From Hyphomicrobiales bacterium (GTDB taxonomy: Bacteria; Pseudomonadota; Alphaproteobacteria; Rhizobiales; Rhizobiaceae), in NCBI GenBank assembly GCA_900469625.1, contig UBXV01000009.1:124001-188000 (forward strand): DNA of 64,000 nucleotides. The letters run 5' to 3'. Shown piece after piece: positions 9,505 through 19,561 of this stretch. The notes below the pieces were generated by a model. That model did no database searches. It saw nothing but the letters and a program-made list of their open reading frames with translations, and was not told the origin of the DNA. Position numbers and translations under genes: made by a program. The stretch's first letter is position 1. Each line of letters opens with the position of its first letter.

Positions 9505-9541
9505 AATAAAAAAGGCCGGCGGACCGCATGCGATCCGCCGG
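9505..9541 (-). terminator. Intrinsic terminator after rpsO
   Basis: CCGGCGGA (9516-9523) pairs with TCCGCCGG (9534-9541), with a further self-complementary CGCATGCG inside. On the minus strand it is followed by CCTTTTTTATTA. It lies between rpsO and pnp, so it would limit read-through into pnp. Confidence 0.8.
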
Positions 9542-9550
9542 GCAAGTCGC

Positions 9551-9820
9551 TTAGCGACGGATGCCGAGGGCACCAATCAGCTTGGTGTAGCGCGCTTCGT
9601 CTTTCTTCTTCAGATAGTCGAGGAGCGAACGACGGCTGGAAACCATCGCGAGAAGGCCACGGCGGGAATGGTTATCCTTCTTGTGGCCCTTGAAGTGTTC
9701 GGTCAGGTTGTTGATCCGTTCCGTCAGGATAGCTACCTGGACTTCCGGAGAACCGGTGTCGCCTTCAACGGTTGCGTATTCCTTGATGAGCTGAGCCTTA
9801 CGCTCTGCAGCAATCGACAT
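9551..9820 (-). CDS. rpsO: 30S ribosomal protein S15
   Basis: 89 residues, exactly the usual S15 length, with the family core [16 protein letters not shown] and a basic C-terminus ([17 protein letters not shown]). It binds the central domain of 16S rRNA early in 30S assembly. The start is the ATG at 9818-9820 with AAAGGATG just upstream on the minus strand. Usually autoregulated at the mRNA leader in E. coli; no equivalent structure was identified here. Confidence 0.97.
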   Translation of the reverse strand: MSIAAERKAQLIKEYATVEGDTGSPEVQVAILTERINNLTEHFKGHKKDNHSRRGLLAMVSSRRSLLDYLKKKDEARYTKLIGALGIRR

Positions 9821-10142
9821 CGGATGATCCTTTCAAATTCGAGGATTTAGGGACGCCTCCAGCCGGGATGTCGTCCAGCTGTGGCCGTGAATGCAATGGG
9901 CATGCGCCTTTTGCTGGCGTGCCTATAACCGAATTGGATGAAAAAGGAAAGGGTCATGAAATTGCCCTTGCGCGCAGGCCGGGCGCCTCGCAATTGATCG
10001 AGGACCGCGGACGCATCGGCGCCGATTTCAGCTCGGCGCCCTCCACAGCAACGCCATAGAGGCTGGCCTGCGGCGCGCCTTCGAACCGTGCGGCAATTGG
10101 CGAGCGTCATGACGATGCGGTCGTCGGGCTGCGCCTTGAGGT
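9821..10142. other. Spacer between sensor kinase and rpsO
   Basis: 322 bases with no supported gene. A minus-strand TTATAG (9923-9928) would be a reasonable -10 box for rpsO, but there is no matching -35 at 16-18 bases, so I do not call a promoter. A frame spanning about 9847-10197 is rich in Arg and Cys without family features and overlaps the kinase. Confidence 0.3.
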
Positions 10143-11858
10143 CTAGACATCCTCTCCGTCGGTTTCGCCGGCGTTGCGCGGAATGTCGATGCGCCACTCG
10201 ATACCATCGGGATGCATGATCCGCTCGAGCTTGGCCTTCAGCGCCATGCCGAGCATGCGCTCGAGCACCAGCGTGCCAAATCCCTTGCGAGCCGGCGCGA
10301 TCTGTGGACCGATATCGGCCCCCTCCTCGCGCCAGCGGATGGCAATGCCCTGATCGGACAGCGACCAGGAGAGTTTCACCACCCCCGACGTGTTGGCGAG
10401 CGCGCCATATTTGGTGGCGTTCGTCGCCAGCTCGTGCAGCGCCATGCCGAGCGTCTGGGCGCTTTCCGTGTCGAGCCTCAAGGGCGGTCCCGACAGCACC
10501 ACGCGCTTGGGATCATCGGGCGTAAACGGCTGCAGCTGGTTCTGGGCAAGTTCGCGGAAATCGACGCCCTGGGCGGCATTGGCGATCATCAGATCGGTGG
10601 AGCGGGCAAGGCCGGCGATACGCTTGCGGAAGGATTCGGCGAAATCGGCAACGCTTTCCGCCGAGTGCACCGACTGGTTCAGCATCGACTGGATTACCGT
10701 CAGCTGGTTCTTCGAACGGTGGGCCACCTCGCGCATGAGGAAGCGGATTTCGCTCTCGGCCTTGGTGCGCGACGCTGCCGCTTTTGCCAGGGCTGCAGAC
10801 ACGGTCTCGACTTCGGCGATCATGTGCGGCCGCGGCTCGATGCTCTCGCCGGCGCCGAGACGGCGTGCGTCCTGCGCGACCAGCTTGACCCCTTGTGACA
10901 GCAGCCGCGCGATCGCCAGCGAGCCGGCAACGGCGATGCCGGCAAAGATGATGCCGCCGAGCGACAGCCAGAGGAACGACCAGGCGGCCGGCGCGTCGAC
11001 GGTGGTGCGCGGCGCCCAGGCGATGATCCGCCAGCCGGTGATGACAGAGAATTCAGTCGCCACCCGATAGGCCGTGCCGTTCTCGGTGATGTTGCGCACG
11101 CCGATGCTGATGGCCGGCACCTTGTCGAGGAAGAACGGCTCGCCCGCCTTGACTGCGGCGTCGGAGGAAATGATGACCTTGCCGTTTCCGTCGATCAGCG
11201 CCGCGTTCCAGCCCGGCGACAGCGTCTCGCGATTGACGGCCTTGGCCATGCTCTCGGCGTTCTGCGTCAGCGTCAGCAGGTAGTCTTCACCGGTCGGAAG
11301 CTTCGCCGGCAGATAGACGTTGAAAACCCACTTGCCGGCGGTCTGGCCGAAGAAGACGTTCGAGACCAGCGGTGCGCCGTTGTTGGTGAAGGCCCGTTCG
11401 ACGGATTCGGGATCGGAGCCCTTGCCGAGCGGCGTGCCGTAGGGCACCCGCGTATTCAGCTGCTGATCATGCTTGCGGTCGATGACGATCAGGTAGGAAC
11501 CGGTATCGGCCAGCGCCGTCGAAGCCCTGCGGTAGAAGGCTTCCATGTCGCCGCCTTCCATCGCCGGTGCCGTGGAGAGCACTTTCAGCGTCGTCAGCAT
11601 TCCTTCCACATCGCGCTCGACGATGCGGGTGACCGATCCGGTCGAGGCTTGCAAGAGCGCGGTGATCACCTGCTCCTGCGCATCGACACTGCGTTTCAGC
11701 ACGACGAGCGAGAAGATGAACGCAGGCACGATTGCGATCAGAAGCAACGATGTCAGGTAGAAGCGAAAGGGCCGCGTCAGTCGGTGGCGGATGAAATCGA
11801 GCGCTGTCGACAGGCGACCCGCGGCATGCTCCCTCTGCTCATGCGAAACCTGCGCCAA
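10143..11858 (-). CDS. Membrane sensor histidine kinase, HWE/HisKA_2 type
   Basis: 571 residues. Membrane helix (about 33-55), a periplasmic sensor region of about 230 residues (Cache-like by layout), a second helix (about 290-315), a HAMP-like linker, then the kinase. The kinase has the phospho-acceptor box EVAHRSKNQL (about residue 378), an N-box ELATNATKYGAL (about 475-487) and a WREE element (about 509), the signature of the HWE/HisKA_2 group common in rhizobia and often linked to general stress signalling. The gene appears to start with TTG at 11856-11858, supported by GAGAGG eight bases upstream. No response regulator is adjacent, so it is an orphan. The ligand is unknown. Confidence 0.85.
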   Translation of the reverse strand: MAQVSHEQREHAAGRLSTALDFIRHRLTRPFRFYLTSLLLIAIVPAFIFSLVVLKRSVDAQEQVITALLQASTGSVTRIVERDVEGMLTTLKVLSTAPAMEGGDMEAFYRRASTALADTGSYLIVIDRKHDQQLNTRVPYGTPLGKGSDPESVERAFTNNGAPLVSNVFFGQTAGKWVFNVYLPAKLPTGEDYLLTLTQNAESMAKAVNRETLSPGWNAALIDGNGKVIISSDAAVKAGEPFFLDKVPAISIGVRNITENGTAYRVATEFSVITGWRIIAWAPRTTVDAPAAWSFLWLSLGGIIFAGIAVAGSLAIARLLSQGVKLVAQDARRLGAGESIEPRPHMIAEVETVSAALAKAAASRTKAESEIRFLMREVAHRSKNQLTVIQSMLNQSVHSAESVADFAESFRKRIAGLARSTDLMIANAAQGVDFRELAQNQLQPFTPDDPKRVVLSGPPLRLDTESAQTLGMALHELATNATKYGALANTSGVVKLSWSLSDQGIAIRWREEGADIGPQIAPARKGFGTLVLERMLGMALKAKLERIMHPDGIEWRIDIPRNAGETDGEDV

Positions 11859-12066
11859 CCGTACCGCCTCTCATTGACCGATCCGCGCGTCGACCGTGAC
11901 GCGCAGGTGAAGCGACCGCCGAACGGCGGCCGAGACGGGCGCCCGCTGCAACCGAAGGATACGTGCGCGCCCGTGTGAAGCGGAAACGCGCCGAAGCAGT
12001 CGCAAGCCCCTTGGGCCGGATCATGCGTCAGCGATGCGGCAAAGGCAAATGCCGCGATCGACGTAA

Positions 12067-13002
12067 TCAGCCGACGGCAAAGACGCGCTTGGGGCGGAAC
12101 TCGCCTTCGGCGATCTCGCCGATGGCGATCAGCTTGCCGCGTGTCGTGGCGTAGGCCTCGGGTGTCGCCAGCGGTGCATCGCGGCCGCGCAGGATGATCG
12201 GATTGCCCATCTTCAGCCGGTGCGCCTGGTCGTCGCTGACGGCGATATGCGGCAGGCTCGAAAGCGCCTCGCCGGTCTCGATGACGAAGGCGTCGAGCGC
12301 TGCCAGCCGCTCCTCGTCGCTCTCAATCTTTTCGAGCGCGACCAGATCGGCAAGCGGCACCATGTCATCCTCGCCGAAGGGCGCAACGAAGGTCCGTCGC
12401 AGCGACGCGATGTGTCCGAAACAGCCAAGGTCCCGGCCCATGTCGCGGGCGAGCGACCGAACATAGGTGCCCTTGCCGCATTCGATCTCGAACTGGGCGA
12501 GATTGGGTGTTGCGCCAAGCAGCGTTAGGCGGAAGACTTCCACCTCGCGCGCCGGGATATCGACCGTCTCGCCTTCGCGCGCCAGATCGTAGGCGCGCTC
12601 GCCGTCGATCTTGATCGCGGAAAACTGCGGCGGCACCTGACTGATGACGCCGGTATAGTTCGGCAACAGGGCGCGGATCGCCTCTTCCGTCGGCCGTTCT
12701 GCCGAGGAATGCGTGACCTGGCCTTCGAGGTCGTCGGTCGAGCGTTCCTCGCCCCATGCGACGGTGAATTCGTAGATCTTGCGGCCGTCCATGACATAGG
12801 GGACGGTCTTTGTCGCGTCGCCAAGGGCAATCGGCAGCATGCCGGAAGCCAGCGGATCGAGCGTGCCGGCGTGGCCCGCCTTCTGCGCCTTGAACAGCCA
12901 CTTGATCTTTGAGACGGCTTCGGTCGAGCCGAAATCGAGCGGCTTGTCGAGGATCAGCCAGCCCGAAATCGGGCGGCCCTTGGGTTTACGCGGTTTGGAC
13001 AT
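12067..13002 (-). CDS. truB: tRNA pseudouridine(55) synthase TruB
   Basis: 311 residues. Makes pseudouridine 55 in the T-loop of tRNAs. The catalytic Asp49 sits in [15 protein letters not shown], and the family motif GWLILDKP is at 14-21. The C-terminal part contains a small PUA-like domain. It starts 8 bases after rbfA, as the last gene of the rimP-to-truB block. Confidence 0.95.
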   Translation of the reverse strand: MSKPRKPKGRPISGWLILDKPLDFGSTEAVSKIKWLFKAQKAGHAGTLDPLASGMLPIALGDATKTVPYVMDGRKIYEFTVAWGEERSTDDLEGQVTHSSAERPTEEAIRALLPNYTGVISQVPPQFSAIKIDGERAYDLAREGETVDIPAREVEVFRLTLLGATPNLAQFEIECGKGTYVRSLARDMGRDLGCFGHIASLRRTFVAPFGEDDMVPLADLVALEKIESDEERLAALDAFVIETGEALSSLPHIAVSDDQAHRLKMGNPIILRGRDAPLATPEAYATTRGKLIAIGEIAEGEFRPKRVFAVG

Positions 13003-13010
13003 GAACTCTT

Positions 13011-13418
13011 CTATTCTTCGTCGTCGGTATTCGGATCGAGATCGCGGCTGACTTCGGGCGAACGAAGAAGGGCATCGATCTTCTTGTAGTTGTCGAAGCT
13101 CGTATCATCACGGAAGCGCACTTCCGGCATGTACTTCAGCTGGCGAAGCTGCGGGCCGAGACGGCCGCGGATGTACTTGGCGTGCTTGTTCAGCGCCTCG
13201 ATGACCTGCGAATGGTCGGCAACGCCGAGCGGCGTCACGAAGGCTGTGGCGATCTTCAGGTCGGGCGACATGCGCACTTCGGAAATCGCGATCAGCGTCT
13301 TCTCGATCACGGGGTCGCGGACTTCGCCACGCTGCAGAACCTGCGTGATCGCGGCGCGCACCTGTTCTGCGATGCGCAGCATGCGCTGATTGGGGGCAGA
13401 GGTTGTGGCTCTGGTCAT
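13011..13418 (-). CDS. rbfA: 30S ribosome-binding factor A
   Basis: 135 residues with the RbfA KH-like fold ([17 protein letters not shown] at the start, then [13 protein letters not shown]). It binds late 30S precursors and assists 16S 5'-end maturation. The ATG at 13416-13418 is followed by [11 protein letters not shown]. The acidic C-terminus (DPNTDDEE) is common in alphaproteobacterial versions. Eight bases separate it from truB. Confidence 0.94.
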   Translation of the reverse strand: MTRATTSAPNQRMLRIAEQVRAAITQVLQRGEVRDPVIEKTLIAISEVRMSPDLKIATAFVTPLGVADHSQVIEALNKHAKYIRGRLGPQLRQLKYMPEVRFRDDTSFDNYKKIDALLRSPEVSRDLDPNTDDEE

Positions 13419-13431
13419 TGGTCAATACCTC

Positions 13432-13465
13432 AAAAAAATGCGAGCGCCGAAGGATAACCCGGCGC
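13432..13465 (-). terminator. Weak terminator-like hairpin between infB and rbfA
   Basis: GCGCCG (13444-13449) pairs with CGGCGC (13460-13465). A run of seven T follows on the minus strand, but five bases separate stem and T-run, so it is likely leaky and may only reduce rbfA-truB expression. Confidence 0.4.
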
Positions 13466-13491
13466 CCGCACAATTTCTAATCGGACGGATC

Positions 13492-16197
13492 TTACAGCGT
13501 CCGCGTGATGTGTTCGACGCGGAAGCACTCGATCGTGTCGCCGGCGCGGATGTCTTCGTAGTTCTCGAATGCCATACCGCATTCCTGACCGACGTTGACT
13601 TCCGAGACTTCGTCCTTGAAGCGCTTGAGCGTCTTGAGCTTGCCTTCGTGGATGACGACGTTGTCGCGAACCAGACGGACGCCGACGCCACGCTCGACCT
13701 TGCCTTCGGTGACGCGGCAACCCGCGACCTTGCCGACCTTGGTGATGTTGAACACCTCCAGGATCTCGGCATTGCCGAGGAACGTTTCGCGACGCTCGGG
13801 CGAAAGCAGGCCGGACATCGCCGCCTTAACGTCATCCACCAGATCGTAGATGATGTTGTAGTAGCGGATTTCGATGCCGGCACGCTCGGCTGCCGAACGG
13901 GCCTGGTTGTTGGCACGAACGTTGAAGCCGATGATGGCGGCATTCGACGCTTCTGCGAGCGAGATATCCGACTCGGTGATACCGCCGGCACCCGAATGGA
14001 CGATGCGCGCACGCACTTCGTCGGTTCCGAGCTTCTCCAGCGCACCGGCGATCGCTTCGATCGAACCCTGCACGTCGCCCTTGATGACCAGCGGGAACTC
14101 CTTGAGACCGGAGGTCTGAAGCTGGGTCATCATCTGCTCGAGCGAACCGCGCGAACCGGACTGGCGGGCAACGGCCTTGTCGCGGGCAAGCCGCAGGCGG
14201 TATTCCGAGATCTCGCGAGCGCGGCTTTCGTTCTCGACGACGGCGAACTTGTCGCCGGCTGCAGGCGTGCCCGACAGGCCGAGAACTTCGACCGGCATGG
14301 ACGGGCCAGCTTCCTTGACGTGCTCACCCTTGTCGTTGACGAGCGCGCGCACACGGCCCCACTGGTCGCCGGCAACGATGATCTGGCCCGGACGCAACGT
14401 GCCCTTCTGGACGAGAACGGTCGCAACCGCACCGCGACCGCGGTCAAGCTCGGCTTCGACCACAGTACCTTCGGCCGTCCGGTTCGGATTGGCCTTGAGG
14501 TCGAGGATTTCGGCCTGGAGCAGGATCGCTTCGAGCAGCTTGTCGAGGTTGGTGCCGTTCTTGGCCGAGACTTCGACGTCGAGAACTTCACCGCCCATGG
14601 ATTCGACGAAGACTTCGTGCTGCAGAAGTTCGGTGCGAACCTTCTGGGCATTGGCCGTCGGCTTGTCGACCTTGTTGATCGCCACGATGATCGGAACACC
14701 AGCCGCCTTGGCGTGGTTGATGGATTCGATCGTCTGCGGCATCACGCTATCGTCGGCCGCCACCACCAGGATGGCAATGTCGGTCGCCTGGGCGCCGCGG
14801 GCACGCATGGCGGTAAACGCCGCGTGGCCGGGGGTGTCGATGAAGGTGATCTTGTGACCGTTCTGCTCGACCTGGTAGGCGCCAATGTGCTGGGTGATAC
14901 CACCCGCTTCGCCGGCAACGACGTTTGCATGACGGATGGCGTCGAGCAGCGAGGTCTTGCCGTGGTCGACGTGACCCATGATCGTGACGATCGGCGGACG
15001 CGATTCCAGCTCTTCCTCGACGTCGGAAACGTTGAAGATGCCTTCTTCGACGTCGGACTCGGAGACGCGCTTGACGGTGTGGCCGAATTCGCCGGCGATG
15101 AGTTCTGCCAGGTCGGCGTCGATCAGATCGCCGGGCTTCATCATCTGGCCTTCCTTCATCAGGTACTTGATGACGTCAACGGCCCGTTCGGACATACGCT
15201 GCGACAGTTCCTGAATCGTGATGGTTTCCGGCAGAACGACTTCGCGCGAAATCTTCTCGCGGGTCTCCTGCATCTGGCTGCGCTTGAACTTTTCCTGGCG
15301 GCGACGCATCGCCGACAGCGAACGGGCGCGCTGGCCGGCATCCTCGTCGGCAGCGGTCGTCAGCGTGAGCTTGCCCTGGCGGCGACCATCGTCACCCTTC
15401 GGACGGGTAACCGGCTTTGCCGGCTCCGGACGAACGACCTTGCCACGAACCGGGCCTGCACCTGGACGCGGGCTGCTACGGTCGTCATCCTTTTCGTTGT
15501 CGACCTTGCGGCCGCGCAGAGCACCGGCCGGTGCCGGCGTCGGAACGGCTGCTGCCGGAGCGGCGGGACGTCCAGCCTGCGGACGGCTGTCGACGCGACG
15601 TTCGCCGGCAGCAGGTGCGCGAGCAGCCGCGGGGCGCTCTTCGACAACCTCTTCGGTCTTTGCTTCGGGCTCGACAGCCGGGCGGGCTGCTTCCTCTGCG
15701 GCGCGGCGTGCGGCTTCTTCCTTCTCCTGCAGGAGACGGGCTTCTTCCTCACGCTTGCGGCGCGCTTCGTTCTCGGCGCGGATGACGGCTTCTTCCGCTT
15801 CGCGGATCTGGGCTTCGGCCAGAGCACGGCGGCGCGCATCGATCTCGCTGGCGGAGAGCTGGTTCAGAACGACACCGACACGGGGACGGTTGGCCTGATT
15901 GGCTTCCTGGCGGGTCGTATGCTGCTGCGGCTGCGGTGCCGGACGGCCCGACTGCTGCGGCTGAGCCGGACGCTGTTCGACCGGGCGTGCGGCGGGAGCC
16001 GCGGCGACCGGCGTGATCGTGCGTTCATCTTTGGGGCGGTGGAAAGAAGAAGGACGCTTCCTTTCGACCACGACCGCCTTGGTGCGGCCACGGCCGATAT
16101 CCTGACGCACGGTCCCTTGCGAAACCCCGGAAGGCTTCAGGGTCAGCGTCTTCTTGCCTGCTGCGCCAGTCTTGTCATCGTTGTTGTCGTCGGTCAT
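13492..16197 (-). CDS. infB: Translation initiation factor IF-2
   Basis: 901 residues. GTPase that brings fMet-tRNA to the 30S subunit. The long N-terminal half is low-complexity (Pro/Ala/Gln, then Glu/Arg-rich coiled coil, about 100-330), followed by an IF2_N helical element. The G domain begins about residue 400 with [12 protein letters not shown] (G1), [12 protein letters not shown] (G3) and NKVDKP (G4), then the C1/C2 domains. The EF-Tu-like end is intact. Length and domain order are normal for Rhizobiaceae. It is preceded by the YlxR/DUF448 gene and followed by rbfA. Confidence 0.97.
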   Translation of the reverse strand: MTDDNNDDKTGAAGKKTLTLKPSGVSQGTVRQDIGRGRTKAVVVERKRPSSFHRPKDERTITPVAAAPAARPVEQRPAQPQQSGRPAPQPQQHTTRQEANQANRPRVGVVLNQLSASEIDARRRALAEAQIREAEEAVIRAENEARRKREEEARLLQEKEEAARRAAEEAARPAVEPEAKTEEVVEERPAAARAPAAGERRVDSRPQAGRPAAPAAAVPTPAPAGALRGRKVDNEKDDDRSSPRPGAGPVRGKVVRPEPAKPVTRPKGDDGRRQGKLTLTTAADEDAGQRARSLSAMRRRQEKFKRSQMQETREKISREVVLPETITIQELSQRMSERAVDVIKYLMKEGQMMKPGDLIDADLAELIAGEFGHTVKRVSESDVEEGIFNVSDVEEELESRPPIVTIMGHVDHGKTSLLDAIRHANVVAGEAGGITQHIGAYQVEQNGHKITFIDTPGHAAFTAMRARGAQATDIAILVVAADDSVMPQTIESINHAKAAGVPIIVAINKVDKPTANAQKVRTELLQHEVFVESMGGEVLDVEVSAKNGTNLDKLLEAILLQAEILDLKANPNRTAEGTVVEAELDRGRGAVATVLVQKGTLRPGQIIVAGDQWGRVRALVNDKGEHVKEAGPSMPVEVLGLSGTPAAGDKFAVVENESRAREISEYRLRLARDKAVARQSGSRGSLEQMMTQLQTSGLKEFPLVIKGDVQGSIEAIAGALEKLGTDEVRARIVHSGAGGITESDISLAEASNAAIIGFNVRANNQARSAAERAGIEIRYYNIIYDLVDDVKAAMSGLLSPERRETFLGNAEILEVFNITKVGKVAGCRVTEGKVERGVGVRLVRDNVVIHEGKLKTLKRFKDEVSEVNVGQECGMAFENYEDIRAGDTIECFRVEHITRTL

Positions 16198-16302
16198 TCC
16201 GTTCCGTTCCTAGCGATCAGGGCCGGATGCGTATCACCTGACCCTGTCTTCCAAATTGTCTCAAACAATGTACGCGGTGCCAGACTGTGCCGGTGACGCG
16301 GG

Positions 16303-17001
16303 TCATTGCTGTGGCTTGCCAGCGCCGCCTTCGGCCCGGACCGGGACGGATCCACGGTACTTTTCGAGCATGATTGCGCGCTTCACTACACCCTCACCCG
16401 CCTGCCCTGCAAGCGTTGCGGCATGGATAAAAGCATTACTTCCCAAAAGGCCCTCCATTTCCGCCGCCGTGAAGGGGCGGAACGCGGGTATTTCCGTTTC
16501 ATCTTCAACCACAAAGCTCATCGCCTTGCGGGCCTGGTCTATCTTGCGGACGCCGTCGGCGGCCGCATCACTCGCGTGGAAGACGGCAAGCGCCGCCAAT
16601 CCACGAACTGCCTGCTCGGTCTTCGTCGCCCCGGAGATGAACTGGGCCGCCTTGCGCGCCAAGTTCATCATGCCGGCAAGCTGCTCGACGAGCAGCCTGT
16701 CCAAGTCGTCGGCAAGCGTCGCATCGACCTTGACGTCGGCCTTCAGGGCCCGGGCGAAGAGTTTCTTCGCCATGGCCTTTTCGACCAGCGCCCGCTCCGC
16801 CTTGATCCAGCAGCCGCGTCCCGGAAGCTGACGCTTCAGATCGGGAACGATGCGGCCGTCGGGACCGGCAACAAAGCGGATCAGATCGTCGGGCGAGCCA
16901 CTCTCGCGCGTGACGATGCAAGTCCTTGTGCTGTCGCTCTTGTCCTTCGGACCCTTGTCCGAAGGCAGAGCATCAGCGTCAGTCGATGCGGTGGTCGCCA
17001 T
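16303..17001 (-). CDS. YlxR/DUF448 family RNA-binding protein
   Basis: 232 residues. The N-terminal YlxR domain (about 24-95) shows TRTCIVTRE and GRGCWIKAERALVEKA, matching the family GRGAY/GRGCW element. The C-terminal half (about 100-190) resembles the L7Ae-like extension found in alphaproteobacterial versions (LARKAAQFISGATKTEQAV). Nearly always encoded between nusA and infB. Recent work links YlxR to RNase P and RNA binding, so the name is a family label. Its ATG overlaps the nusA stop by one base (TGATG), indicating translational coupling. Confidence 0.88.
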   Translation of the reverse strand: MATTASTDADALPSDKGPKDKSDSTRTCIVTRESGSPDDLIRFVAGPDGRIVPDLKRQLPGRGCWIKAERALVEKAMAKKLFARALKADVKVDATLADDLDRLLVEQLAGMMNLARKAAQFISGATKTEQAVRGLAALAVFHASDAAADGVRKIDQARKAMSFVVEDETEIPAFRPFTAAEMEGLLGSNAFIHAATLAGQAGEGVVKRAIMLEKYRGSVPVRAEGGAGKPQQ

Positions 17002-18617
17002 CAGGCGTCCTGTTCCGCGCCTTCGGCAACCTCGATCGCCTCTTCTTCTTCCTGTTCACCGGCAATGTCGTCTTCGGTGATCCAGCCGGCCGCAAGACGG
17101 GCCTGAACGATCATGGCTTCCGCTTCGGCGCGGGAAACCTCGAACTTCGAGAACGTGCCGTCGAAGCGCTTGGTCTCGCCATCCTTGCGTTCGCTCCAGC
17201 CGACCAGGTCGTCGGCGGCGCAACCGGCGAAGTCCTCGATGGTCTTGATGCCTTCCTCGCCGAGCGCAACCAGCATCGGGCTGGTCAGGCCGTTGATCGT
17301 GCGCAGTTCGTCGGCAACGCCGAGCTCCTTGCGCTTGGCATCCATCTCGGCTTCCAGCCGGTCCAGGTACTCGCGGGCGCGGGTCTGGATTTCGGTGGCG
17401 GTCTCGTCGTCGAAGCCGTCGATCGAGGCAATTTCGTCGAGTTCGACATAGGCAAGCTCCTCGACGGCGGCAAAGCCTTCGGAAGCCAGGACCTGGCCGA
17501 CCATTTCGTCGACGTCGAGCGAGTCCATGAACAGGTTGGTGCGCTCGTTGAATTCCTTCTGGCGACGTTCGCTTTCTTCCTGCTCGGTGAGGATGTCGAT
17601 GTCCCAGCCGGTCAGCTGCGAAGCGAGGCGAACGTTCTGGCCGCGACGGCCGATGGCCAGCGACAGCTGCTCGTCGGGAACGACCACTTCGATGCGCTCT
17701 GCATCTTCGTCGAGAACGACCTTGGCGACTTCCGCCGGCTGCAGCGCGTTGACGATGAACGATGCCGGGTCCTGCGACCACGGAATGATATCGATCTTTT
17801 CGCCCTGCAGTTCGCCGACGACGGCCTGAACGCGCGAACCGCGCATACCGACGCATGCACCGACCGGATCGATCGAACTATCGTTCGAGATCACGGCGAT
17901 CTTGGCGCGCGAACCCGGGTCGCGGGCAACCGACTTGATCTGGATGATGCCGTCATAGATTTCAGGCACTTCCATGGTGAAGAGCTTGACCATGAACTGC
18001 GGATGCGTGCGCGAAAGGAAGATCTGCGGGCCGCGCTGTTCGCGGCGAACGTCGTAGACGAAGGCGCGGACGCGGTCGCCGTAGCGCATGTTTTCGCGCG
18101 GGATCATCTCGTCGCGACGGATGATGCCTTCGCCACGGCCGAGATCGACGATGACGTTGCCGTATTCGACGCGCTTGACCGTGCCGTTGACGATCTCGCC
18201 GACGCGATCCTTGAACTCGTCGAACTGGCGGTCACGCTCGGCTTCGCGCACCTTCTGCACGATGACCTGCTTGGCCGACTGGGCGGCGATACGGCCGAAA
18301 TCCATCGGCGGCAGCGGGTCGGCGATGAAGTCGCCCAGCTTGGCGTCCGGATTGCGGTCGCGTGCCAGTTCGAGCGGGATCTGCGTGGAATAGTCTTCCG
18401 CCTTCTCGACCACTTCCAGGAGACGCTGCAGGCGGATTTCGCCGGTCTTGGAATTGATGTCGGCGCGGATGTTGGATTCCGAGCCATAGCGGGAGCGCGC
18501 GGCCTTCTGGATCGCATCGGCCATCGCGGCCAGAACGATCTCGCGGTCGATCACCTTTTCGCGTGCCACTGCATCTGCGATCTGCAGAAGCTCGAGCCGG
18601 TTAGCACTGACTGCCAT
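17001..18617 (-). CDS. nusA: Transcription termination/antitermination factor NusA
   Basis: 538 residues. Binds RNA polymerase and nascent RNA to modulate pausing, termination and antitermination. N-terminal polymerase-binding domain (1 to about 125), S1 domain (about 135-200), two KH domains (about 230-345, including [15 protein letters not shown]), then two acidic HhH repeats at the C-terminus (about 365-500). The ATG at 18615-18617 ([12 protein letters not shown]) is the family start; an 11-codon upstream extension is rejected. It lies 48 bases after rimP. Confidence 0.96.
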   Translation of the reverse strand: MAVSANRLELLQIADAVAREKVIDREIVLAAMADAIQKAARSRYGSESNIRADINSKTGEIRLQRLLEVVEKAEDYSTQIPLELARDRNPDAKLGDFIADPLPPMDFGRIAAQSAKQVIVQKVREAERDRQFDEFKDRVGEIVNGTVKRVEYGNVIVDLGRGEGIIRRDEMIPRENMRYGDRVRAFVYDVRREQRGPQIFLSRTHPQFMVKLFTMEVPEIYDGIIQIKSVARDPGSRAKIAVISNDSSIDPVGACVGMRGSRVQAVVGELQGEKIDIIPWSQDPASFIVNALQPAEVAKVVLDEDAERIEVVVPDEQLSLAIGRRGQNVRLASQLTGWDIDILTEQEESERRQKEFNERTNLFMDSLDVDEMVGQVLASEGFAAVEELAYVELDEIASIDGFDDETATEIQTRAREYLDRLEAEMDAKRKELGVADELRTINGLTSPMLVALGEEGIKTIEDFAGCAADDLVGWSERKDGETKRFDGTFSKFEVSRAEAEAMIVQARLAAGWITEDDIAGEQEEEEAIEVAEGAEQDA

Positions 18618-18665
18618 CTCATGTCTCCGTCTGGTTGCAGGGGGCCTCAAGCACCGCCCCGGCTT

Positions 18666-19286
18666 TTATTCTTCGATAGGTGAATCTTCGTCTTCGAAAT
18701 TCTCGTTCGCGGCGCGCGCTGCCTTGGCCTTCTTGTCGGCCGTCAGGGCGTCGCGGATCAGATCGTCGGTCAGGATCAGCCGCGCTTCCGCAAGCGTGGT
18801 GAACGGAATGTTGACCGTCGCTTCCTCGCCATAGGCAGGCTGGTCGCGCTCGAGCTGGAAGCCATCCGCATCCACGGACACGATCTTACCACGGAAACGC
18901 TTGCGGCCCTCAACCAGGACCGAAGTCTCGCATTTCAGCAGGTGACCCTGCCAGCGGAAGAAATCGGACTTGCGAACCATCGGGCGGTCGATGCCGGGCG
19001 ACGACACTTCCAGATGATACGCCTTGTCGACCGGATCTTCCACATCGAGCACCGGCGAGATGGCCATCGAAATGGCTTCGCAATCGTCGACGGTCATGGT
19101 GCCGTCGTTGCGCTCGGCCATGATCTGCAGCGTCATGCCGTTCTGGCCGGACATGCGCACGCGAACCAGGCGATAGCCCATCGGCGTCAGCACCGGCTCG
19201 ATGATGTCGGCAATGCGCTGATCAAGACCGGTCTCGGTGATCAGGCGGGGTTCATATTCATTTTCAGCGGTTGTCGGATCGGACAA
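18666..19286 (-). CDS. rimP: Ribosome maturation factor RimP, TTG start
   Basis: 206 residues. Needed for 30S maturation. The RimP N-terminal domain ([26 protein letters not shown]) and the core [13 protein letters not shown] are intact. I choose TTG at 19284-19286 because GAGGAGA sits seven bases upstream on the minus strand and the protein then begins [13 protein letters not shown], as other rhizobial RimPs do by recall. The ATG 15 bases earlier overlaps that Shine-Dalgarno. First gene of the rimP-nusA-YlxR-infB block; its leader contains a terminator-like hairpin. Confidence 0.88.
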   Translation of the reverse strand: MSDPTTAENEYEPRLITETGLDQRIADIIEPVLTPMGYRLVRVRMSGQNGMTLQIMAERNDGTMTVDDCEAISMAISPVLDVEDPVDKAYHLEVSSPGIDRPMVRKSDFFRWQGHLLKCETSVLVEGRKRFRGKIVSVDADGFQLERDQPAYGEEATVNIPFTTLAEARLILTDDLIRDALTADKKAKAARAANENFEDEDSPIEE

Positions 19287-19311
19287 ACGATGTCTCCTCA
19301 TGGGACCGGGT

Positions 19312-19346
19312 AATAAAAAAGAGCGGGTCCTGACGGGCCCACTCTT
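19312..19346 (-). terminator. Terminator-like hairpin in the rimP-nusA leader (possible attenuator)
   Basis: On the minus strand AAGAG-T-GGG-C-CC pairs with GG-A-CCC-G-CTCTT around GTCA, then TTTTTTATTA follows. It lies between the predicted promoter (19373-19401) and the rimP ribosome binding site, so transcripts must read through it. Confidence 0.6.
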
Positions 19347-19372
19347 CATCTACCGATCAAGAATTTGAGGCC

Positions 19373-19401
19373 CATATACGCCTCGTTGCCGCAAATTGCA
19401 A
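19373..19401 (-). promoter_or_regulatory. Probable promoter of the rimP-nusA-infB operon
   Basis: Minus-strand TTGCAA (19396-19401), 17-base spacer, TATATG (19373-19378). The predicted start lies just upstream of the leader hairpin, about 80 bases before the rimP TTG. Confidence 0.6.
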
Positions 19402-19561
19402 GGTGTTAGACCGCAGGCCGCCCGGGGCGCCCGCGCGGCGCGGGCGAGACGCAATCGACAGGACGGCAAGTTTCAGCGGCTGGCACTTCGGTCTTCGAGG
19501 TTTATAACAGGCAACGAACCGCTTCGATATCGCAATCAAGAGACACGAGAGAGAAGACGAG

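Noticed and set aside
9847-10197. 116-codon minus-strand frame between rpsO and the kinase
   Set aside because: Overlaps the kinase end, is rich in Arg/Cys without family features, and has no ribosome binding site.
13390-16296. 968-codon open frame on the plus strand opposite infB
   Set aside because: It mirrors infB exactly, as happens in GC-rich DNA with strong third-position bias. Its composition (Asp/Arg/Leu/Gly-rich) matches no family, while infB on the other strand is complete.
16926-18683. 585-codon open frame opposite nusA, and similar ones opposite the EntS-type MFS gene, the DHA2 MFS gene and the ABC transporter ATPase gene
   Set aside because: Same GC-bias effect; the opposite strand holds well-recognised genes.
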